Below are positions 1 through 6,760 of a DNA stretch of 7,866 nucleotides, in pieces. Every line of letters starts with the position of its first letter. The stretch's first letter is position 1. The stretch is from an uncultured Acidimicrobiaceae bacterium. Its GTDB lineage: Bacteria; Actinomycetota; Acidimicrobiia; Spongiisociales; UBA5794. The stretch is taken from the NCBI GenBank assembly GCA_947258635.1, contig CAMYJM010000097.1:1-7866 (forward strand), written 5' to 3'. The notes beneath the pieces were generated by a model. The model was given only the letters and a program-made list of their open reading frames with translations. It had not been told where the DNA came from and ran no database searches. A program made the position numbers and the translations under genes.

Positions 1-250
1 GCCCGACCCGGCGTGGGGCTGGCTCGAGAACGGCTGGAGCATCATCCCGGAGGCTCGCGACGACGAGGTCACCTGTTCGTACGACCCGATGGACCCGTGG
101 CACATCGCCTTCACACCGGGCATCCGCCCGCTCGACGTCACCGTGGGCGGTGAGGTCGTTTTCGCCGCCGGCAAGCCGACCAAGGTCGACGCGAATGAGG
201 TGAGAGCCAAGGCCGCCGAACAGGCTGCCCGGCTCCATGCCCGCCTTTGA
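1..250 (+). CDS. ssnA: C-terminal end of an amidohydrolase, probably SsnA-like
   Basis: The reading frame enters from the left edge (first whole codon at base 2) and stops at TGA 248-250, giving the last 82 residues of a protein whose start lies outside the window. The pattern fits the end of the amidohydrolase (ATZ/TRZ-like) fold, where the chain leaves the metal-binding barrel and returns to the small beta-sandwich: a DP-x-PWHIAFTPGI stretch, then LDVTVGGEVVFAAGKPTKVD, then an Ala/Glu-rich final helix. The 'V-V-G-G-x-V-V' strand is the usual 'name of the product as a side-chain handle' segment seen at the end of cytosine deaminase, chlorohydrolase and SsnA proteins. No catalytic residues are in view. 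The assignment to SsnA rests mainly on the adjacent downstream ygfK, because ssnA and ygfK sit together in the E. coli purine-degradation cluster. Another amidohydrolase, such as a guanine deaminase or hydantoinase-like enzyme, is possible. Confidence 0.65.
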   Translation, partial: PDPAWGWLENGWSIIPEARDDEVTCSYDPMDPWHIAFTPGIRPLDVTVGGEVVFAAGKPTKVDANEVRAKAAEQAARLHARL

Positions 251-272
251 GATGGTGGCCGCAGACAGAATT

Positions 273-307
273 GAGTAGTGAGTACTGAGGACCGGATACT
301 GAGTACG
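273..307. repeat. Five degenerate tandem heptamers (consensus GAGTACT)
   Basis: The gap between the amidohydrolase and ygfK contains five head-to-tail 7-base units with consensus GAGTACT. Unit 2 (280-286) is exact, units 1 (273-279) and 5 (301-307) have one mismatch each, and units 3 and 4 have two each. AGTACT within the unit is itself a palindrome. The array ends nine bases before the ygfK ribosome binding site, so it lies in the probable 5' leader of ygfK if a promoter exists here, or in the spacer of a bicistronic message. It contains stop codons and is not coding. Its function is unknown: it could be a decayed simple repeat or a set of protein-binding sites. Confidence 0.65.
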
Positions 308-326
308 CCGACTGCAAGGAGGCCGA

Positions 327-3300
327 ATGTCCGACCGATTCCATCCGATCTCGATGGAGCAGCTCACCGACTGGGTCTTCACCGAGTTGGAGGACAAGGA
401 CTCGTTGTTCTACGTGCCCCGTGCCGCGTTCTTCGTGCCGAGCCCCGACCACCGCTTCCGGCTCCACGAGTACGGCGTCGAGCTGGATACGCCCTTCGGC
501 GTCGCCGCCGGACCGCACACCCAGATGGCGCAGAACATCATCGTCTCCTGGCTCGTCGGCGCCCGGCTCATCGAGCTGAAAACGATCCAGACGCTCGACG
601 AGCTCGACGTCAGCAAGCCGTGCATCGATGTCGAGGACGAGGGCTACAACGTCGAGTGGTCCCAGGAGCTCAAGGTCTTCGAATCGTTCGATGAGTACCT
701 GCGGGCCTGGGTACTCATCCACGCCCTGCACCACAAGTTCGGCTGGCACGGCGACCGGCCCGGCATGGTCTTCAACATGAGCGTCGGCTACAACCTCGAA
801 GGCATGCTGCGGCCCAACGTGCAGTGGTACTTCGACACGATGGCCGACGCGTCCGAGTACCTGCCCGCCCATGTCGACATCGTGGCCAAGCGCTATCCGG
901 CGGTGCGCGACATCGACATCCCCACTCAGCTGTCGGACACCATCACGCTTTCCACGATGCACGGCTGCCCGCCGGACGAGATCGAGAAAATCTCGCTGTA
1001 CCTCCTCGAAGAGCGCGGCCTCCACACCTCGGTGAAGTGCAACCCGACGCTGCTGGGCGCCGACCGGGTACGGGGGATCATCAACGACTCGCTGGAGTTC
1101 GACGATGTCCCGATCCCGGACGAGGCGTTCGGCCACGACCTCATGTACGTCGATGCAGTTCCCATGTTCCACAACCTGCGCCGGGTGGCCGCCGCTCGGG
1201 ATCTGACCTTCGGCCTCAAACTCACTAACACGCTGGAAGTCAACAACTGGCGCCCCGTGTTCGACAAGGACGAGATGATGTATCTCTCGGGCCGTGCGCT
1301 GCACGCCGTCACGACCAACCTGGCGTCGCAGATCTCCGAGGAGTTCCACGGCGACCTCATGCTGTCGTTCGCCGGTGGGGCGGACTGCTTCAACGTCGCC
1401 GATCTACTGGCATCCGGCATGCGGACCATCACTGTCTGCTCGGACCTGCTCAAGTCCGGCGGCTACCTGCGGATGCTCCAGTACATGGAGAACACCGCGG
1501 CCGGCTACGACCAGGTGAGCGCCGTCGACACCGCCGACTTCATCGCCAAAACTGCGGTTGCCTCTCCCGGCCTCACCCAGTTTGCTCCGCTGCTGCGCTA
1601 CGCCGCTCTCACCGACAGCGGCCTCAACCTGACGATGGAGCAGTGTGCCGATCTCCAGGCCACACTGACCGGGTTCACCGGTGATGGCCCGCTCGCCGGC
1701 GCGGTCACCTCGTGGGCGGGCGACCTCGGGCTCGACGAGGCCCGGACCGCTGAGCTGGTGGCTCTCGTCGTCAAGGTGCTGGCGCGGATCAACCTCCGGG
1801 AGTACGCCGACGAAGTCCGTGTCGACTGGCGCTATCGGAAGCACTCGTTCCGTATGGATCGGTCGAAGACTTCCCGTGAGCTCGACTACTTCGACTGCAT
1901 CGAGGCGCCATGCGTGGACGAGTGCCCGGTCGACCAGAAGGTGCCGCAATACATGAACGCCGTGCGCGAGGGCAACTTCCTCAAGGCGGTACAGCTGACG
2001 CGCGAGGACAATCCGCTGCCGTCGATCCTCGGCCGGGTGTGCGACCACCTCTGTGAGAACACGTGCATCCGCACCCACTACGACCAGCCGCTGGCGATCC
2101 GGCATATCAAGCGCTTCATCATGGAGCACGAGGAGCAGCCGGTGCTGTTCACCCGCAACCCGAGCACCGGGACCAAGGTGGCGATCGTCGGCGCCGGCCC
2201 GGCCGGCCTCGCCGCCGCCGAAGAGCTCGGCCATGCGGGCTTCGACGTCACCGTGTTCGAAGCTCACCCATATGCCGGGGGCATGGTGGGCGGGGCGATC
2301 CCCTCATACCGGCTGCCCCAGCATGAGATCGACCAGGACATGGCGATCCTGGAGGAGCTGGGCGTCGAGATCCGCTACAACCAGCAGGCCGGTGTCGACT
2401 TCACGATCGAGGATCTCCGTGACGACGGGTACGTTGCGGTGTTTATCGCGGTGGGCGCCCAGCTGGCCAAGAGGCTCAACCTACCGGGTGAGGAGGCCTC
2501 CGGGATGCTCGACGGCATCACGTTCCTGCGCAGCGTGCGCGAGGGGCACCCGGTGCCGATCGGCGCACGGGTCGGTGTCGTCGGGGCAGGCGACACCGCC
2601 ATGGACTGTGTGCGCTCGGCTCGCCGGGTCGGTGCCGATGAGGTGCATCTCATCTACCGGCGGACCATCGATCAGATGCCGGCCGACCCCGAGGAGATCC
2701 ACGCCTGCCTCGAGGAGGGCATCAACATCGTCGAGCTGGTCAAGCCGGCGGCCCTGCACGTCGCAGCCGGCAAGCTCGCCGGGCTGGTATGCACCCGCAC
2801 CGAGTACCGCGGCGAACGCGACGACTCGGGCCGCAAGATCCCGTTCGACGTGCCGGATTCCGAGTTCGAGATCGAGCTCGACACGCTGATCCTGGCCATC
2901 AGCCAGCATTCCGTGCTCGACTTCTTCGGAGACGACACGCCCGTGCTGACGAGCCGCGGGTACATCGAGGTCGATCCCGAAACATTCGAATCGTCCGTCC
3001 CGGGCGTGTACGCCGGGGGTGACGTGGCGGCGGACGGCCCGTCATCGATCGTCAAGGCCGCCGCCGACGGCAAGCGGGTCGCCGCCGCCATCATGGCCCA
3101 CCACGGTTCACCCCGGGTGATGCCGGTCGCCGAGGAGCGCCCCGTGGACCTGCATGACATGGTGGTGCGCCGGGCGCGGCGTGAGTATCGGGTGCCGATC
3201 CGCTTCACCCCCCTCGACGATCGCGACGGATTCGACGAGACGGTGCTCTCCTACACGCCGGAAGAGGCGATGCGCGAGGCGAGCCGCTGCCTCGACTGCC

Positions 3301-3890
3301 ACGAGATCTGCAGCCTGTGCGTCGGGGTATGCCCCAACATGGCGCTGATGACCTACCAGATGGAGGCGGTCCGAGCCGATCTTCCGTCGCTGACGGTGAC
3401 CGACGGTGCCATTGCCGTCGCCGGGACGGAATCCTTCGTTGCCGATCAGCAATTCCAGATCGCCGTGCTCACCGACTTCTGCAACGAATGCGGCAACTGT
3501 GTCACGGCCTGCCCGACGTCGGGCGAGCCGTACCGGGACAAACCCCGCCTCTACCTGAACCGGGAGGAGTTCGAGGCCGAGAAGGGCAACGCCTTCATGA
3601 TCTTCTCCGACTCGGCAATGGAGGCCCGGGTCGACGGCGAAACCCACCGTATCGAGGTGAATGGCCTCATCGAGTACACCTCGCCGGCCTTCCAGGCCAA
3701 GCTCGATCCGAACACGCTCGAACTGCTCGAGGCGACGCCGGCGGCGGCAGGCGACGGGACCACCCTTTCACTCGAGACTGCAGCCGTCATGCACACGCTG
3801 CTTCGGGGGGTGAGCCGGTCGATGCCGCACATTCCCGTGGCTGTTACCGGAGGCACCTTCGTCGGCCATCCGGGGTATCCGGAGAGGTAG
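327..3890 (+). CDS. ygfK: YgfK-type FAD/iron-sulfur oxidoreductase (putative selenate reductase subunit)
   Basis: A 1187-residue multidomain redox enzyme, probably cytoplasmic. The ATG is set by an AAGGAGG ribosome binding site at 316-322. Residues about 1-500 form a dihydroorotate-dehydrogenase-like barrel with YgfK hallmarks (TPFGVAAGPHTQMAQNI at 55-71, MHGCPPDEIEKI at 211-222, LSFAGGADCFNVADLL at 346-361). Residues about 515-600 are the GltD/dihydropyrimidine-dehydrogenase iron-sulfur segment (Cys 524, 529, 533, 572, 576, 580). Residues about 615-925 bind FAD and NAD(P)H (GAGPAG at 622-627, GAGDTA at 753-758, GVYAGGDV at 893-900). The C-terminal ferredoxin segment carries Cys 988, 991, 995, 998, 1002 and a canonical CxxCxxCxxxCP at 1052-1063. 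E. coli YgfK is 1032 residues, so this one is longer. The family name 'selenate reductase' is weakly founded. The ssnA-ygfK pairing fits anaerobic purine/uric-acid breakdown, so reduction of a purine-derived ring is my inferred role. There are no in-frame TGA codons, so no selenocysteine. Confidence 0.9.
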   Translation: MSDRFHPISMEQLTDWVFTELEDKDSLFYVPRAAFFVPSPDHRFRLHEYGVELDTPFGVAAGPHTQMAQNIIVSWLVGARLIELKTIQTLDELDVSKPCIDVEDEGYNVEWSQELKVFESFDEYLRAWVLIHALHHKFGWHGDRPGMVFNMSVGYNLEGMLRPNVQWYFDTMADASEYLPAHVDIVAKRYPAVRDIDIPTQLSDTITLSTMHGCPPDEIEKISLYLLEERGLHTSVKCNPTLLGADRVRGIINDSLEFDDVPIPDEAFGHDLMYVDAVPMFHNLRRVAAARDLTFGLKLTNTLEVNNWRPVFDKDEMMYLSGRALHAVTTNLASQISEEFHGDLMLSFAGGADCFNVADLLASGMRTITVCSDLLKSGGYLRMLQYMENTAAGYDQVSAVDTADFIAKTAVASPGLTQFAPLLRYAALTDSGLNLTMEQCADLQATLTGFTGDGPLAGAVTSWAGDLGLDEARTAELVALVVKVLARINLREYADEVRVDWRYRKHSFRMDRSKTSRELDYFDCIEAPCVDECPVDQKVPQYMNAVREGNFLKAVQLTREDNPLPSILGRVCDHLCENTCIRTHYDQPLAIRHIKRFIMEHEEQPVLFTRNPSTGTKVAIVGAGPAGLAAAEELGHAGFDVTVFEAHPYAGGMVGGAIPSYRLPQHEIDQDMAILEELGVEIRYNQQAGVDFTIEDLRDDGYVAVFIAVGAQLAKRLNLPGEEASGMLDGITFLRSVREGHPVPIGARVGVVGAGDTAMDCVRSARRVGADEVHLIYRRTIDQMPADPEEIHACLEEGINIVELVKPAALHVAAGKLAGLVCTRTEYRGERDDSGRKIPFDVPDSEFEIELDTLILAISQHSVLDFFGDDTPVLTSRGYIEVDPETFESSVPGVYAGGDVAADGPSSIVKAAADGKRVAAAIMAHHGSPRVMPVAEERPVDLHDMVVRRARREYRVPIRFTPLDDRDGFDETVLSYTPEEAMREASRCLDCHEICSLCVGVCPNMALMTYQMEAVRADLPSLTVTDGAIAVAGTESFVADQQFQIAVLTDFCNECGNCVTACPTSGEPYRDKPRLYLNREEFEAEKGNAFMIFSDSAMEARVDGETHRIEVNGLIEYTSPAFQAKLDPNTLELLEATPAAAGDGTTLSLETAAVMHTLLRGVSRSMPHIPVAVTGGTFVGHPGYPER

Positions 3891-4087
3891 CGCCCAAATA
3901 GGATCGCGAGCTGCCGCGATGGCTGATCCCAACCCGGCAGACGCAGGCCCTCTCGACTCGGTGTCGGGCGCTTCCGGCCATAAAGTCCCTCGTGTGGGTA
4001 CCGATATCCATCGTGCACGCCCTGCCGATCCCGCGCGGATCCGCCACGTGCGGTTGACCCGGCGGCAGTCGAAGCTGTCCGTCCATC

Positions 4088-4117
4088 TTGACTCTGGAAT
4101 TCTCACACTGGGATCAC
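4088..4117 (+). promoter_or_regulatory. Weak candidate sigma-70 promoter for the importer operon
   Basis: TTGACT at 4088-4093 matches the -35 consensus at five of six positions. An 18-base spacer leads to GATCAC (4112-4117), which matches the -10 consensus at only three of six. If real, transcription would start at the ribosome binding site of the first gene or just before it, leaving almost no leader. A second -35-like TTGACC at 4054-4059 has no good partner. The gap upstream and the change of function make a promoter somewhere in this interval likely, but this exact site is uncertain. Confidence 0.2.
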
Positions 4118-4120
4118 TCT

Positions 4121-4128
4121 GAAAGGAA
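4121..4128 (+). promoter_or_regulatory. Ribosome binding site that fixes a TTG start
   Basis: GAAAGGAA lies five bases upstream of TTG at 4134-4136. This choice is decisive because the open frame has no early ATG. Starting at TTG gives a positively charged n-region (Lys2, Arg3) in front of the hydrophobic core and lipobox, while the next alternative, GTG at 4152, would remove those charges. Confidence 0.7.
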
Positions 4129-4133
4129 CCACC

Positions 4134-4700
4134 TTGAAACGAGCAATACCCGTGGTCGCGCTTGCCCTGCTGGCTGCAGCATGCGGCGGGACGGCGACGA
4201 CAACGACCGCGGCGCCGGCTACGGCGGCTCCGACGACGGCAGCCCCCACGACCACTGTGGCCCCCACCACAACTGCAGCTCCGACTACGACCGAAGCCAC
4301 AACCACTACGACCGAAGCCACGACCACCACCACTGCCGCGCCGGCGATCGTGCCCGGCGAGGATCCGGAAGTGGACGCCGTCGTTCTCGCTTACACGACC
4401 GCGCTCGACAGTGTCTTGGGATTCGAGGAAAAGGCTCCGTACATCGAGGACTCAGCGGGTCTCGAAGACACGGTTGCCCAGTACAACGTGAACGGGGAGT
4501 TCGTGGGCGGCATCGGCGTACTGCCGCTCGAGGTGACAATCGATGGCGACACGGCTGTGGTTTCCTACCAGCTGCTCTTCGGCGGCAGTCCGTCGTATTC
4601 GCCCCAGACCGGTGAAGCAATCAAGTTGGACGACACTTGGAAAGTCACTCGAGAGGCCTTTTGCGCACTGATGGTCCTGGCGAGGGGCGGGTGCCCATAG
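4134..4700 (+). CDS. Lipoprotein with Thr-rich linker and Mtb12-like C-terminal domain
   Basis: A 188-residue predicted lipoprotein, translated from TTG. Residues 1-16 form a lipoprotein signal peptide (MKR, hydrophobic core, LLAAA) with Cys17 as the lipid-anchored residue. Residues about 20-70 are an almost pure Thr/Ala/Pro linker, probably an extended stalk through the cell envelope. Residues about 75-188 form a small alpha+beta domain that resembles the mycobacterial low-molecular-weight antigen Mtb12 family: an N-terminal helix (VDAVVLAYTTALDSVLGFEE), beta strands including VVSYQLLFGGSPSY, a DDTWKVTREAFCAL motif and a closing Cys. Cys177 and Cys187 could form a disulfide. That domain match is from memory of the family pattern, not from a search. 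The gene ends 15 bases before the heme-binding lipoprotein gene, so the two are probably one transcript and this protein may assist uptake outside the membrane. A general envelope role is equally possible. Confidence 0.8.
   Translation: MKRAIPVVALALLAAACGGTATTTTAAPATAAPTTAAPTTTVAPTTTAAPTTTEATTTTTEATTTTTAAPAIVPGEDPEVDAVVLAYTTALDSVLGFEEKAPYIEDSAGLEDTVAQYNVNGEFVGGIGVLPLEVTIDGDTAVVSYQLLFGGSPSYSPQTGEAIKLDDTWKVTREAFCALMVLARGGCP
4284..4325 (+). repeat. Two tandem 21-base copies in the lipoprotein linker
   Basis: Bases 4284-4304 and 4305-4325 are direct tandem copies that differ at one position (A at 4301, G at 4322). They keep the reading frame and encode two seven-residue Thr/Glu/Ala units (TTEATTT type). 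This indicates recent slippage or unequal crossover, so linker length may vary between strains. Confidence 0.8.
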
Positions 4701-4715
4701 AGAGGTAGGTTCCCG

Positions 4716-5723
4716 GTGCGCGTGAAGCTGAGTCTGCTGCTCGCGTTGGCAGTTCTCGCCGCGGCGTGCTCGACCGGGGCCGACGCCACGACCACCACCA
4801 CTGCGGTCGGCGGCGCCAGCAGTAGCCCGGCTCCGACCACGACCACGGCGCCTGCCAGCTCCACAACTGAGGCGACGCCGGCCGCGACTACCTTCATCGG
4901 CGCCGACCTCGTCGAGTCGACTATCAGCGACACGAGCCGCATCGTGACGCTGGCCGGGGACCTCACGGAGGCCGTATGGATTCTTGGCTTCGGTGAGTCG
5001 GTTGTGGCAACCGACGTCACCACCATCTACCCACCGGAGGCCGTTGGGCTTCCGGTGGTCGGCGTTGGCCGATTCCTCAATGCCGAGGCAGTGCTGGCGC
5101 AGAGCCCGACGCTGGTGATCGGAGACACTCAGACTTCCCCGTTGGTTGCAATCGAGCAGATCCGCAGCGCCGGCGTGCCCGTTGTGATCCTCGAGGTGCC
5201 TACGACCTTCGAGGGGCTGTACGACAAGATGCAGGGGCTGGCGATGGCGCTCGGGGTGCCGCTGCGGGGGACGGAGCTCGCCGAAGAGATTCGAACGGCG
5301 ATCGACACTGCCTTGAGCGCCGCAACGCCTCTCAGCCCGAAGCCGAAGATCGCGTTCGTCTACAGCCGCGGCCCCGACGTGATGCTGTTGTTCGGGTCCG
5401 AGATGACCACCCAACCGATGATCGAGGCCGCCGGTGGAGTTGATGTCGGTGCTGCCAGCGGTGTTACCGGAACCGTCTCGGTGACTCCCGAGGCCATTGT
5501 TGCCGCCGCCCCCGAGGTCATCATCATCACGAGCGAGGGCCTGGATGCTCTCGGCGGTATTGATGGGCTGTTGGAGATCCCCGGTTTCGCGGAGACCCCG
5601 GCAGGGAGGGACAGGCACGTGCTGGGCTACCCGGAAGGAGACTTCCTGACGTTCGGCCCGCGCATTGCCGAGTCGCTCGAACTGCTCATTGCGGATCTCC
5701 GCTCTATCCTCGGCGATTCGTGA
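4716..5723 (+). CDS. hmuT: Hemin-type ABC transporter substrate-binding lipoprotein
   Basis: A 335-residue binding protein for an ABC importer, predicted to be anchored outside the cytoplasmic membrane and to deliver heme (or a similar iron chelate) to the permease. The GTG start at 4716 follows AGGTAGG at 4703-4709. A second in-frame GTG at 4722 would shorten it by two residues. The signal peptide (MRVK, Leu/Ala core) ends in LAAAC with Cys18 as the lipid site, followed by a Thr/Ser/Ala/Pro linker to about residue 57. The mature domain (about 65-335) has the BtuF/HmuT class-III fold signatures: SRIVTLAGDLTEAVWILGFG (74-93), the DVTTIYPPEA stretch (100-109), PTLVIGD, a central helix, PEAIVAAAPEVIIITSEGLD (258-277), then PGFAETPAGRDRHV (289-302) and FGPRIAESLELL (313-324). 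The PGxxxTPAGR and GFGPR-like endings favour HmuT over siderophore or B12 binders. The axial heme ligand cannot be fixed by eye; Tyr105 is a candidate. Confidence 0.85.
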   Translation: MRVKLSLLLALAVLAAACSTGADATTTTTAVGGASSSPAPTTTTAPASSTTEATPAATTFIGADLVESTISDTSRIVTLAGDLTEAVWILGFGESVVATDVTTIYPPEAVGLPVVGVGRFLNAEAVLAQSPTLVIGDTQTSPLVAIEQIRSAGVPVVILEVPTTFEGLYDKMQGLAMALGVPLRGTELAEEIRTAIDTALSAATPLSPKPKIAFVYSRGPDVMLLFGSEMTTQPMIEAAGGVDVGAASGVTGTVSVTPEAIVAAAPEVIIITSEGLDALGGIDGLLEIPGFAETPAGRDRHVLGYPEGDFLTFGPRIAESLELLIADLRSILGDS

Positions 5724-6760
5724 CCCGCTCCATCGACGAGACCGACATCCGATCGCAGCGTCGTGGATCGGCTGTGATGATTCTGAGCGGGGCCCTGCTG
5801 CTGACCGTCATCGTTGGGCTGTTGAGCGGCGCCGTCGCAGTCAGCCCGGCGGATCTGTTTCACATGCTCGGCCGCCGCCTCGGCGTCACCGACGACCCGG
5901 AGCGGCTCACCGATTCGGTGCTGTGGGCCATCAGGCTTCCGCGAGTCCTGGCAGGGGCCATTGTCGGCGGTGGCCTCGGAGCGGCCGGCGCCGCCCTGCA
6001 AGGCACGTTCCGCAACCACATGGCCGATCCCCACCTCGTCGGCATATCGCCGGCGGCCGGCCTTGGAGCAGTGGCCGGGATCGCCGTGACCCCGGTAGGC
6101 GGCCCGCCGGTGATCATGATGGTCGGGGCGGCGGTGGGTGGTGCCGGCGCGGCCTTGGTCATGCGCCGGATAGCCGGGCGAGTCGTGGAATCGAATCAGT
6201 TCATCCTCGTCGGGCTCGCTCTCGGGCTCGGCATGCTGGCCTGGCTGGGAGCAATCGTGCTCGCCTGGGACAGCCCCCGGGTTCCAACATTCACGTTCTG
6301 GGTGTTCGGCGGCCTGGCCGGGTCGACCTGGTCGACGCTCGGCGCCGGTGCCCCGGTCGTGATCGCCGGTCTGGCGATCATCGCCGCTTCGGCACGTTCA
6401 CTCGACCTGCTCGCCCTGGGGGAGACCGAGGCCCGGCACCTCGGAGTCGATGTCGATCGGGTCATCACGGTGATCCTGATCGGCGTCGGCATTGCCGTCG
6501 GCGGGGCCGTGGGGCTCGGCGGCGCTATCGGCTTCGTTGGACTGATCGTCCCGCTCCTATTGCGCCGGTGGATCGGTCCCGGTCACCGCTGGCTCATCCC
6601 CGTCGCCACGCTTGGTGGCGGGGTGATGGTCGTCGCGGTCGATGTGCTGGCGCGCACCGTGGCCTCGCCGGTCGAGATACCGGTCGGCCTGCTGACGGCG
6701 ATCCTCGGTGCGCCGGTGTTCATCTGGTTCCTGTTACGAGTCGGGCGGCGCCGCTCATGA
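5720..6760 (+). CDS. hmuU: FecCD-family ABC permease, hemin-type
   Basis: A 346-residue integral membrane protein with about ten hydrophobic segments, as expected for a BtuC/HmuU permease that works as a homodimer. The GTG start overlaps the hmuT stop by four bases (GTGA) and has no clear ribosome binding site of its own, so translation is probably coupled. Family landmarks in order: IRLPRVLAGAIVGGGLGAAG (71-90), ALQGTFRNHMADPHLVGISP (92-111), FWVFGGLAGSTW (193-204), the cytoplasmic ATPase-contact helix LGETEARHLGV (233-243), GFVGLIVPLLLRRWIGPGHR (271-290) and the final DVLAR...EIPVGLLTAILGAPVF (308-334). At residue 279 there is Leu where most relatives have His (IVPH). Heme as substrate is inferred from the neighbouring HmuT; FecCD permeases also carry siderophores and cobalamin. 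Confidence 0.87.
   Translation: MTRSIDETDIRSQRRGSAVMILSGALLLTVIVGLLSGAVAVSPADLFHMLGRRLGVTDDPERLTDSVLWAIRLPRVLAGAIVGGGLGAAGAALQGTFRNHMADPHLVGISPAAGLGAVAGIAVTPVGGPPVIMMVGAAVGGAGAALVMRRIAGRVVESNQFILVGLALGLGMLAWLGAIVLAWDSPRVPTFTFWVFGGLAGSTWSTLGAGAPVVIAGLAIIAASARSLDLLALGETEARHLGVDVDRVITVILIGVGIAVGGAVGLGGAIGFVGLIVPLLLRRWIGPGHRWLIPVATLGGGVMVVAVDVLARTVASPVEIPVGLLTAILGAPVFIWFLLRVGRRRS

Larger units (their letters stand above)
3891..4133. other. Intergenic region between ygfK and the importer operon
   Basis: This 243-base gap has no gene I can support. Just after ygfK there is a 6-bp stem with a 6-base loop (ATCGCG at 3903-3908, CGCGAT at 3915-3920), but no T-run follows it, so it is at best a weak terminator. 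At 4027-4041 there is a compact dyad (GATCC, five bases, GGATC), and a CACGTG palindrome at 4045-4050. Any of these could be an operator for the downstream operon. I see no recognisable DtxR/IdeR or Fur iron box and no riboswitch consensus. A 67-codon open frame from 3919 has no ribosome binding site and low-quality composition. Confidence 0.5.

Noticed and set aside
138..1349. 403-codon open frame on the minus strand opposite ygfK
   Set aside because: It lies antisense to a well-conserved coding sequence, its translation has no recognisable domain, and long antisense frames are expected in DNA this rich in G and C. The same applies to the minus-strand frames at 1404-2267 and 4452-5618.
327..3890. 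YgfK as a selenoprotein because of the selenate reductase name
   Set aside because: The frame has no internal TGA and no Sec-insertion element is suggested; the name comes from gene-neighbourhood annotation, not from selenocysteine content.
3903..3920. Small hairpin after ygfK as a terminator
   Set aside because: The stem is only 6 bp and no T-run follows, so it is not distinguishable from chance in GC-rich DNA.
3919..4122. 67-codon open frame between ygfK and the lipoprotein gene
   Set aside because: No ribosome binding site precedes it, it begins inside a small hairpin, and the protein has no recognisable features.
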